A DNA stretch of 11,241 nt from Bryobacteraceae bacterium (GTDB lineage: Bacteria > Acidobacteriota > Terriglobia > Bryobacterales > Bryobacteraceae), in NCBI GenBank assembly GCA_029975915.1, contig JARKOC010000496.1, forward strand, positions 1-11,241. Direction: 5' to 3'. Below the pieces are notes generated by a model. It had not been told where the DNA came from and searched no databases. It saw nothing but the letters and a program-made list of their open reading frames with translations. The translations under genes were made by a program, and so were the position numbers. Positions 1 to 5,157 of this stretch are shown here, piece by piece. The first letter of the stretch is position 1, and every line of letters begins with the position of its first letter.

Positions 1-19
1 CCACCTTGATCTTGCCCAT
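1..19 (-). CDS. icd: 5' end of probable NADP-dependent isocitrate dehydrogenase (partial)
   Basis: Only the first six codons lie in the window, reading M-G-K-I-K-V from an ATG at 19-17. An AGGAG ribosome-binding site sits about 6 nt upstream. An N-terminus of the form M-x-K-I-K-V is typical of the homodimeric NADP isocitrate dehydrogenases, which convert isocitrate to 2-oxoglutarate in the TCA cycle. The identification rests on six residues plus a good start signal, so it is tentative. The gene is read leftwards out of the window. It appears to be host chromosome outside the repeat-bounded island. Confidence 0.45.
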
Positions 20-53
20 GAGCGCTCCTGTTCGTTGACGATTACTGCGCACC

Positions 54-80
54 AATGTAGCGTCTGGCAACCCCGGTCAA
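54..80 (-). promoter_or_regulatory. possible promoter for the left-edge icd-like gene
   Basis: On the minus strand a TTGACC hexamer (80-75) is followed by TACATT (59-54). The 15-bp spacer is shorter than the usual 16-18. Transcription would start about 25-30 nt before the ATG at 19. The assignment rests on hexamer matches only. Confidence 0.3.
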
Positions 81-96
81 GCCTGATGCCGATACG

Positions 97-125
97 TAGT
101 CACTCGGCGGCCGGACGGGTAGGCT
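97..125 (+). promoter_or_regulatory. probable ancestral purU promoter, now separated from purU
   Basis: TAGTCA (97-102, four of six matches to TTGACA) is followed after exactly 17 bp by TAGGCT (120-125, matching TAnnnT). Six bases later comes the GTG at 132 that corresponds to the purU start codon. This spacing would place the transcription start on or next to the GTG, giving a leaderless mRNA, which is common in actinobacteria. No Shine-Dalgarno sequence precedes the GTG. The -10 element lies inside the 25-bp repeat but the -35 lies outside it, so the copy upstream of the present purU has a different -35 region. Confidence 0.4.
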
Positions 126-140
126 CTCCGGGTGCACCAG
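116..140 (+). repeat. 25-bp direct repeat, left copy (attL-like)
   Basis: This 25-bp sequence begins CGGGTAGGCT and ends GGTGCACCAG. It is identical to 11020-11044 and in the same orientation. Identity stops at both edges: 115 is A versus G, and 141 is A versus T. It contains a TAGGCT -10-like element, the codons GTG-CAC-CAG, an 8-bp palindrome GGTGCACC, and two CGGGT motifs 13 bp apart. A repeat of this length flanking a foreign-looking gene block is the usual mark of site-specific integration or a target duplication. Confidence 0.9.
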
Positions 141-257
141 AGACGATCGGTGCGCTCGGGTCAAGTTCTAGGCTGCCAGTCGCGTAGATGTGCAGCGATT
201 GAGAAGTTCATCTCCACTGAACTCAGGAAACTGCTGCGCGCACCAGGCAAGCACTGA
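132..257 (+). pseudogene. orphaned purU start continuing into island sequence
   Basis: The first three codons (GTG-CAC-CAG) match those of purU at the right end. After 140 the frame runs into island DNA and stops at TGA 255-257, antisense to the 3' end of the zinc-ribbon gene. If the ancestral leaderless promoter is still active it would make a meaningless peptide of about 41 residues. I regard this as the displaced 5' stub of purU rather than a functional gene. Confidence 0.35.
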
Positions 258-971
258 ATCACGATCGTGGAAAGAACTGCTCAAACCGATCGTTACATAA
301 AGCGGCTTGCCTTGGTGATCGATGTGATTGCCGAAAGTACGGCTATCCAAAAGCACGAGCTGCACACCTGAAACTCTCGCCTTGATGGCGTTGTGTTCGG
401 CCAAGATGTCCGCAGCACCGAAGACATGACTTCCCTCAGCGTTGACCTGCAGCGGATCCTCGATGCCAACCCACTTACCCGCCAGCATCGCCGCAAACTG
501 GCCGTTCAACGGCACCCGCGACCTATTCTCGGCGATCATCTGATCTAGTTCAGCCTGAGCAGCGACCTCGGGGTCCACCGTTGGTGTTGGCTTGGGAGTC
601 GCAGAGTGCGCCGGCGTGCTGATTGCCGATCTCGGAATCATCGTGGTCTGTGAACCAGCAGCCTGTATGTCCGAGCTCCTGTTCGATCCGCGTCCGGCCA
701 CCAGAGCCAGGATGACGACCAAGGCCACCAGCACCACCAGCACCACCGGCAATACCCGCCCGCCTCCCTGGCGATGCGGCTGGTATGTTGCTGGGCTCAG
801 CGCAGCCGGGGGAGGAGGCTGCGCGGCAGAGGTCGCAGCTGGCACCGAAGGAGCCCTGGGCACCCAGTTGGCCGGTGCGGGCGGCGCGGGCGCCTCTTCA
901 ATATCCGTGCTTCCACAAAGCCCACAGACCGTACCGGACACATCAGCACCACAGCGCGCACAGAATCTCAC
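168..971 (-). CDS. zinc-ribbon membrane protein with extracytoplasmic domain
   Basis: This is a 267-aa protein if started at the GTG at 971, which has a GGGGGAG ribosome-binding site 5 nt upstream and gives the usual zinc-ribbon opening M-R-F-C-A-R-C-G-A. An ATG at 1001 would add ten residues with a weaker site. In order it has a four-Cys zinc ribbon (C4, C7, C16, C19), a proline/alanine-rich linker (about 28-65), a single TM helix (about 73-93), a Ser/Thr/Pro-rich stalk, and a C-terminal domain of about 110 residues with two cysteines (C244, C260) that could pair outside the cell. That domain has the pattern ILA(D/E)H-x-A-(L/I)-(R/K)-AR ... G-x-x-x-x-VT ... AWC, which I recognise from the C-termini of many actinobacterial zinc-ribbon and Ser/Thr-kinase membrane proteins; its ligand is unknown to me. 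The gene is divergent from the effector operon and may be a sensor or cell-surface component. Function is not established. Confidence 0.8.
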   Translation of the reverse strand: MRFCARCGADVSGTVCGLCGSTDIEEAPAPPAPANWVPRAPSVPAATSAAQPPPPAALSPATYQPHRQGGGRVLPVVLVVLVALVVILALVAGRGSNRSSDIQAAGSQTTMIPRSAISTPAHSATPKPTPTVDPEVAAQAELDQMIAENRSRVPLNGQFAAMLAGKWVGIEDPLQVNAEGSHVFGAADILAEHNAIKARVSGVQLVLLDSRTFGNHIDHQGKPLYVTIGLSSSFHDRDSVLAWCAQQFPEFSGDELLNRCTSTRLAA

Positions 972-1109
972 AGCCACTCCCCCGAACGTTTCGACTGTCA
1001 TAACTCACTGGCTACAAGCCTAGATATATGGGACGCTATCTGTGAGTATGTCAGGAATACGCGACCACCGCGGCGCTCGCGGTCGCATGCACCAAACCCG
1101 GGGGGAAGA
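972..1109. promoter_or_regulatory. divergent intergenic region between zinc-ribbon gene and effector operon
   Basis: The 138 bp between the GTG at 971 and the ATG at 1110 must hold the promoters of both units. An AT-rich patch (CTAGATATATGG, 1019-1030) stands out from the GC-rich surroundings and could supply a -10 element in either direction. On the minus strand CTGACA lies about 18-20 bp from TATA-like hexamers. I cannot place either promoter with certainty. Confidence 0.4.
1061..1086 (+). promoter_or_regulatory. GC-rich hairpin in the 5' leader of the effector operon
   Basis: GCGACC (1061-1066) can pair with GGTCGC (1081-1086), and GCG (1070-1072) with CGC (1078-1080), leaving a 3-nt bulge and a 5-nt loop. 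Alternatively ACCGCG (1067-1072) pairs perfectly with CGCGGT (1078-1083). Two mutually exclusive stems lie about 24 nt upstream of the ATG at 1110. This could be an operator, a leader structure, or chance in GC-rich DNA. Confidence 0.3.
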
Positions 1110-1370
1110 ATGTCTACTGTCACTCAGCTGAAGCAATCATTGTCGTCGCTGTCCGAGGCTTCAAAACGGACTGCCAACGCGTTGGCCCAGTTCGATCAGC
1201 AGTTCAACCAGCAGTCCCAATCGGTACAAAACATCATGCAAGGAAGCTCTCAATCCAAGGATAAGGAGGTGCTCGCTGCGCTTCAGCAGGCCTCTCGCGC
1301 GGTGAAAACAGCCGCTGAAGACCTCAATCGCGCCGCCCGCGTAACAGGCCAATACGGGCAGTCACTCTAA
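1110..1370 (+). CDS. small helical-hairpin protein (WXG100-like in shape)
   Basis: This 86-aa protein starts at the ATG at 1110, preceded by a strong GGGGGGA ribosome-binding site 3 nt away. It is almost wholly predicted helix, with two amphipathic segments (about 4-43 and 50-83) separated by a turn rich in Gly, Ser and Gln at about 44-49. It has no Cys, Trp or Pro and no signal peptide. Length and hairpin shape resemble WXG100/ESAT-6 proteins exported by type VII secretion, but there is no WXG motif and no YxxxD/E export motif. Its second helix aligns by eye with residues 49-83 of the ART-domain protein two genes downstream (A-L-x-x-A-x-R ... A-x-x-x-L ... R-x-x-GQ ... L). It is likely a partner, chaperone or structural paralogue of that N-terminal domain. 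It is the first gene of a four-gene operon. Confidence 0.75.
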   Translation: MSTVTQLKQSLSSLSEASKRTANALAQFDQQFNQQSQSVQNIMQGSSQSKDKEVLAALQQASRAVKTAAEDLNRAARVTGQYGQSL

Positions 1371-1374
1371 GCCG

Positions 1375-1677
1375 ATGCCTGACCCCAACCCCAGCAGCTA
1401 CGAACAACTGGCGCTCGAAGCAACCCAAATGGCGAATGCCATACAATCACGCGGGCAGGGTATCAAGAACCTGCGCGACCACGTCCAGCGACTCATCGGC
1501 GGCACCGCTACAGGTGATGATATGCGAATGATAGGGATCGCTGACGACATCTCCGCCCGGCTCAATCGGGCTTGCGTCGAACTCCATCAGGCCACTCGTC
1601 TCGCACACCGCGCCGCCCAAGAAGCAGCGGACCAGGCCCGCGCCAAGGCTGAGGCCGAAGCGCGACGCAAACGATGA
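1375..1677 (+). CDS. second small helical-hairpin protein
   Basis: This 100-aa protein has its ATG 4 nt after the stop of the preceding gene. No clear ribosome-binding site is present, so translation is probably coupled. It has two helices (about 8-41 and 47-93) with a GGTATGDD turn at 42-49, then a highly charged Ala/Lys/Arg tail ending KRKR-like. It has no signal peptide, no TM and no recognised catalytic motif. Shape and position parallel the 86-aa neighbour. I do not recognise the family. Its last four bases (ATGA) overlap the start of the ART protein, so the two are made together, as expected for a chaperone, co-substrate or adaptor of the effector. Confidence 0.75.
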   Translation: MPDPNPSSYEQLALEATQMANAIQSRGQGIKNLRDHVQRLIGGTATGDDMRMIGIADDISARLNRACVELHQATRLAHRAAQEAADQARAKAEAEARRKR

Positions 1678-2549
1678 CCTCCGAGGTCCAGAAGCTCGCA
1701 TCGAACGTGCGGCTCATGGGCAGCAAGACGGGCCCGATTCGCCCAGCCGTCGCTCAAGCTTCGTTGTGGGCAACGAAGCGCTCGTCCTCCGTGCCCGGGG
1801 GTGTACCGTCAGCAAACGCCCTAGCCACTGCCCTGGAGTCAGCGGGGCGCGAACTGGCAAAAGCCAGTAGTGCACTCGACGAGTTTGCCCGCCAGGCAGG
1901 TCAGTTCGCTGATCGGCTGGCGAGTGGTTCAGGTGGCCGCGCCTCGGACGGCACCTCCGGGCAAGTCCGCGCCCCTCGCTCGTTCACTGCGCTTCAAGGC
2001 GGTTCGCGCTTCCAGACGAAGACAGACCCTACTACCCGTGCCGTCTGCTTCATCCAGGACATCATGTACTGCGGCCGGCTCGGCAAGGCCGCGGCGAGAA
2101 ACATCAGTGCAGGACGAGATGCTTTGGCTGGAATAGATCTCGATCATGGCAGTCACTTGGAACTGATAACGCAGGACTATCCGATGGCTGCTCTAGAGGC
2201 TGACGTGCGGAATGCCGGCGAGGTGATCGCGAACAGCACACCCACGAAGATCACGGGCACACTCTACAAAGGCCTCCACATGCAACCGGGTGCGAGAGTG
2301 AACCTAGACTCGCTCTCCCTCTGGTCCACCACCAATCAGCCAGAGGTCGCCCTGGCATACGCCAACCACAAAGCGGACAGCGACACCGCGGTGCTGGTGG
2401 AGATCCGAGACGCGGAGGGCATCGAGTTTCCGGACAACAGGGAGTTTCACCACGAAGCGCTCATCACAGGTCGCCTGGAAATCATCGGCGACAGCTTTGA
2501 ACACGGAATTCGCAAAATAGTAACTACATGGAAGGGGACGCAGAAGTGA
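1674..2549 (+). CDS. putative ADP-ribosyltransferase effector with helical N-terminal targeting domain
   Basis: This is a 291-aa two-part protein. Residues 1-83 are helical (about 3-35 and 46-83 around a PGGVPS turn at 41-46) and resemble the 86-aa protein of the same operon. A Gly/Ser-rich linker follows (84-97). The rest has the order expected of an ART fold: a helical region (121-185), the strand-1 position LYKG (197-200), the strand-2 S-T-T with preceding Trp (W217-S218-T219-T220), an A-Y-A helix (226-231), a VLVEI strand (240-244), and the catalytic-Glu segment F-H-H-E-A-L-I (258-264). In known ARTs these positions are Arg, STS and (E/Q)xE. Here they are K199, STT and H259-H260-E261, so the Glu is kept but Arg is replaced by Lys and the residue two before Glu is His. 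It could be a divergent active toxin, an enzyme with an unusual target, or inactive. It has no signal peptide. ART assignment is by motif order only. Confidence 0.7.
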   Translation: MTSEVQKLASNVRLMGSKTGPIRPAVAQASLWATKRSSSVPGGVPSANALATALESAGRELAKASSALDEFARQAGQFADRLASGSGGRASDGTSGQVRAPRSFTALQGGSRFQTKTDPTTRAVCFIQDIMYCGRLGKAAARNISAGRDALAGIDLDHGSHLELITQDYPMAALEADVRNAGEVIANSTPTKITGTLYKGLHMQPGARVNLDSLSLWSTTNQPEVALAYANHKADSDTAVLVEIRDAEGIEFPDNREFHHEALITGRLEIIGDSFEHGIRKIVTTWKGTQK

Positions 2550-2755
2550 CTCAGGAAGACTCCGCGCACGAGGCCGGGCACGCAACCGTGGAGGACTACA
2601 TTCAGTATCTGAACCTCGGTCTCATCCCGAATGTGTACCCGGATCTGATCGATGCCTTCGAGGCCGCGCTCACGCCCGCACAGCTGAAGACATATCACGA
2701 TGGGCTGGCAGCCCACGCTCGAGCCACCGCCGAAGAGTATGGTGCTTTCGACTGA
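2546..2755 (+). CDS. small acidic protein, immunity/antitoxin candidate
   Basis: This 69-aa protein starts at the GTG at 2546, whose GTGA overlaps the TGA of the ART gene and which has an AGGGGA-like site 7-8 nt upstream. An in-frame ATG at 2528 would add six residues but lacks a ribosome-binding site. The protein is acidic, with many Asp/Glu and a single Lys. It is probably helical after residue 15 and contains a V-E-D-Y-I-Q-Y-L-N-L segment. I do not recognise the family. Translational coupling directly after a putative toxin is the standard arrangement for a cognate immunity protein or antitoxin, but that role is inferred from position only. The stop is one base from the stop of the convergent AAA+ gene. 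Confidence 0.65.
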   Translation: MTQEDSAHEAGHATVEDYIQYLNLGLIPNVYPDLIDAFEAALTPAQLKTYHDGLAAHARATAEEYGAFD

Positions 2756-2756
2756 C

Positions 2757-4304
2757 CTACACGATCAACCGGCGTCGGATTCCTCCAATGCCCGGATCAA
2801 AGTCCGCCGATGGACTTCCGGCAACCAAACAGCGCCCCTGCGCCCAGGCTCGAATAGCTGAAACATCCTCGGGATTGGACCGACTGTAGGGGACAACGTC
2901 GGCAAACCAGTCCCGGACCTCCGCGTCTGGCGGCAGCATGGCGGTCCCCTTGATCCGCATCGACACCGCGATATCGCGAACAGTGGCGTCGATATCGCTG
3001 CCGGAAAACCCCTCGGTCAGGTCCACAAGTTCAGCTCCAAGTACCGGCGAAATATCGGTATCAGTGTACTTCTGAAAGTACATTCGCAGAATTTCTTCAC
3101 GATCATTGCGGTCGGGAAGATCCACAAAGAACATCTCGTCGAACCGGCCCTTTCGCAACAGTTCCGGCGGCAAACTCGCAACATCGTTGGCGGTGGCCAC
3201 GATGAACACTTTTGCAATCGACTCTTGAAGCCAGAACAGGAATTGCCCCACGAGTCGCTTTGATGTCCCGGAGTCACCCAGACCCGTCGCCAGGGCCTTT
3301 TCTATTTCATCGATCCAGAGCACGCACGGGGCAACCCTCTCCGCTGCCTCGAGCGCCTCCCTCAACTGTGATTCCGATTGACCGACATACATACCTAAAA
3401 TTCCGGCCATGTCGAGCCGGTACAACGGCAAGTGCCAGTTATGAGCAATGGCCTTTGCCGACAGTGATTTACCACATCCCGGGATTCCCACCAGCAGCAC
3501 GCCCTTAGGAGGCGGGACAGGACTGCTGCCGAGTTCTTCCTTCATCCGGAATTCGCTGCGTTTGAGCCACTGCTGGAGTTGGCGCAATCCGCCCACCCGG
3601 TAGTTCTCGCGAAGATGAATGCGTTCGAGCCCACTCAGTTCGCCGAAGATGTTGTCTTTGTACTCCGAGAGCACGGGAATATCAGAAACCAGCAGTTGCC
3701 GTTTGGTCAGTAGCGTCATGAGCACATTCACCGCTTCGAGTTCGGTCATACCGGTAAGTATCTCGGCTGCTCGCCGAACATCAGAGTGCTGCCACTCGAT
3801 ACGAACGATCTGGGCGTGCTCGTCAATTATCTCGGCCAGCCTCTGGGCCATTTCTTCTGTGGTAGGCAGGTCTAGGCTGACGCTCATGCCCAACCGCCCC
3901 AGGCCTGACCACACGGGCTTAGCGACCACGAGAATAATAGACCCGCTATTACGCTCAGCCAGCCGCACCATTTCCGCGAGGTGACGGGAGGTGGATGTTT
4001 CCTGGTCAATGTCCTCGACATCGGTAAATACGAAGTTCACATTGGAGCGTGCCTTGAACGTGACCCGAGCATTCTCCAAGGCGCCTGCCAATGAGGTGTC
4101 GTCCTCCACGACCTGCCCGTTCAACAGGTCCTTCAGACCCTCCGTGCGAGAATGCTCATAATATCCGAGCGAACGCAGGTCCGCAGCCGCAGAACGCACA
4201 ACATCCATGGCGCGGTCCGTCTCGATGGTGCGGATCACTATCAACGGAACTCGGGCGCTGAGGTAGCTGCCGAGAATGGTTCTGGTCTGATTGAAATCTG
4301 GCAT
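2757..4304 (-). CDS. Ycf46-like AAA+ ATPase
   Basis: This 515-aa protein starts at the ATG at 4304 with AGGAGAAGAG immediately upstream. A longer frame to 4430 runs through the preceding gene and lacks a matching signal. Residues 1-250 look like the degenerate N-terminal region of Ycf46-type ATPases ([10 protein letters not shown] near 21-30). The C-terminal AAA+ module has Walker A GIPGCGKS (273-280), Walker [11 protein letters not shown] (318-327), sensor-1 N363 in TAND, an arginine finger at GRFDE (R377) and the GFSGSDI motif (422-428). All catalytic residues appear intact. It is the last gene of the long minus-strand operon, 19 nt after the 197-aa gene. By analogy with AAA+ proteins in secretion loci such as EccA it could remodel or release substrate complexes, but it is not an EccA by sequence. 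Stops are convergent with the effector operon, one base apart, with no visible terminator. Confidence 0.85.
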   Translation of the reverse strand: MPDFNQTRTILGSYLSARVPLIVIRTIETDRAMDVVRSAAADLRSLGYYEHSRTEGLKDLLNGQVVEDDTSLAGALENARVTFKARSNVNFVFTDVEDIDQETSTSRHLAEMVRLAERNSGSIILVVAKPVWSGLGRLGMSVSLDLPTTEEMAQRLAEIIDEHAQIVRIEWQHSDVRRAAEILTGMTELEAVNVLMTLLTKRQLLVSDIPVLSEYKDNIFGELSGLERIHLRENYRVGGLRQLQQWLKRSEFRMKEELGSSPVPPPKGVLLVGIPGCGKSLSAKAIAHNWHLPLYRLDMAGILGMYVGQSESQLREALEAAERVAPCVLWIDEIEKALATGLGDSGTSKRLVGQFLFWLQESIAKVFIVATANDVASLPPELLRKGRFDEMFFVDLPDRNDREEILRMYFQKYTDTDISPVLGAELVDLTEGFSGSDIDATVRDIAVSMRIKGTAMLPPDAEVRDWFADVVPYSRSNPEDVSAIRAWAQGRCLVAGSPSADFDPGIGGIRRRLIV

Positions 4305-4323
4305 CTCTTCTCCTGTCGCTGGC

Positions 4324-4917
4324 CTAGAGAATGATCCGGCGCTGATGACGTGGCTGACGTTCGACTGGATCGTGGACACCTTCCGGCAACGCGACGGCGA
4401 CCAAGCGTTCACCTGTTTGCTTCGCCTCATGGTTCAGCGCGCGAACAAACGAGTTCTCACGGACAGTCCGCAGCAATTGTTCGCGGGTTGACTTGGGTAG
4501 ATCGCTATGCCGCAGCGTCGTCTCAAAACTCTCCTCGAATTCACGCTGGTTGCGTTCAATCGTGGAGCGGACACTGGACTGCAGCGCATCTCTGAAGGTC
4601 TGCGGCAGTGACGGATGACTCGCCAGTTGCATGCTTCGGGCGATCGCAGGGCGCAGTTGGACGAGCCTTCGCCCCAGTTCATACGGATCTCGGTAGTTGT
4701 CGAAGATGCGGCCGAGATCCGCCAACCACCGCTCATTCACGGCCGACATCGCATCAATAATCGCGTGGAGCAACCGGTTCGCAGTATCGGGTGAGTAGGT
4801 GTCGTCCTGTAGCGCAGGCAGATGCTCCAGCGATATGGTGGGGTCCTGCGACCAAGCCTTCAAAGTTCGAACCCAGGTTTCATACGGGCTGGCGCCAAGA
4901 AGGTTGTTACTGGTCAT
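4324..4917 (-). CDS. hypothetical helical protein
   Basis: This 197-aa soluble protein is mostly predicted helix, with Trp/Tyr-rich N-terminal motifs (Y-E-T-W-V-R-T-L at about 12-19), a central segment with RLVQLRPAIAR (84-94), and a basic tail. It has no TM, signal peptide or known catalytic motif. Its ATG overlaps the TGA of the 80-aa gene (ATGA), so its translation is coupled to the upstream operon. I do not recognise the family. Position between the membrane components and the AAA+ ATPase suggests a subunit or adaptor of the same complex. Confidence 0.7.
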   Translation of the reverse strand: MTSNNLLGASPYETWVRTLKAWSQDPTISLEHLPALQDDTYSPDTANRLLHAIIDAMSAVNERWLADLGRIFDNYRDPYELGRRLVQLRPAIARSMQLASHPSLPQTFRDALQSSVRSTIERNQREFEESFETTLRHSDLPKSTREQLLRTVRENSFVRALNHEAKQTGERLVAVALPEGVHDPVERQPRHQRRIIL

Positions 4918-5156
4918 GGCCGGAATGCCGGACGTCGAACGGCAATTTCACCGGGCGGAAGAGGTTCCCACCCGGGCAGGTCACCGGCGATAAGACGCTC
5001 ACGATTGGTCTGGCGATCAGCCTTGCCGCTTGACGACCTCAGCGTATTGCGCGTCAGGACTGCGTTCTCTGTCTCCGGCGCTGGTCTTGGCTGGAACCTC
5101 GAGGTATGGGCGCTCGGCCGGCGGAGAACTGGCTGCTCGATCTGGTCTTCGGCCAT
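4914..5156 (-). CDS. small Pro/Arg-rich hypothetical protein
   Basis: This 80-aa protein is probably disordered over residues 1-50 (many Pro, Arg, Ser, Thr), with a more conserved-looking C-terminal stretch L-P-G-W-E-P-L-P-P-G-E (60-70) followed by IAVRRP. Two things make it a real gene despite its low complexity. Its ATG lies one base after the TGA of the 578-aa gene, behind AGGAGG, and its end overlaps the next start by 4 bp. It has no Cys, no TM and no recognised domain. The W/P-rich tail could be a docking peptide for a partner in the complex. Confidence 0.65.
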   Translation of the reverse strand: MAEDQIEQPVLRRPSAHTSRFQPRPAPETENAVLTRNTLRSSSGKADRQTNRERLIAGDLPGWEPLPPGEIAVRRPAFRP

Positions 5157-5157
5157 G

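Noticed and set aside
972..1001. ATG at 1001 as the start of the zinc-ribbon gene
   Set aside because: The GTG at 971 has GGGGGAG at ideal spacing and gives the typical zinc-ribbon N-terminus. The upstream ten codons contain that site.
774..1109. In-frame upstream extension of the 86-aa gene back to an ATG at 774
   Set aside because: The extension is antisense to the zinc-ribbon gene, has Cys/Arg-rich non-native composition, and the ATG at 1110 has a strong ribosome-binding site.
2528..2545. ATG at 2528 as the start of the small acidic gene
   Set aside because: No ribosome-binding site precedes it. The GTG at 2546 has a G-rich site and couples with the ART stop codon. It is not fully excluded.
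1110..2549. Classical WXG100 or LXG/ESX substrate assignment
   Set aside because: No WXG or LXG motif and no YxxxD/E tail was found. Only the hairpin shape and context agree, so the resemblance is reported as shape only.
4305..4430. Longer start of the AAA+ gene at 4430
   Set aside because: It overlaps the preceding gene in another frame. The ATG at 4304 has AGGAG at good distance and begins a sensible Ycf46-like N-terminus.
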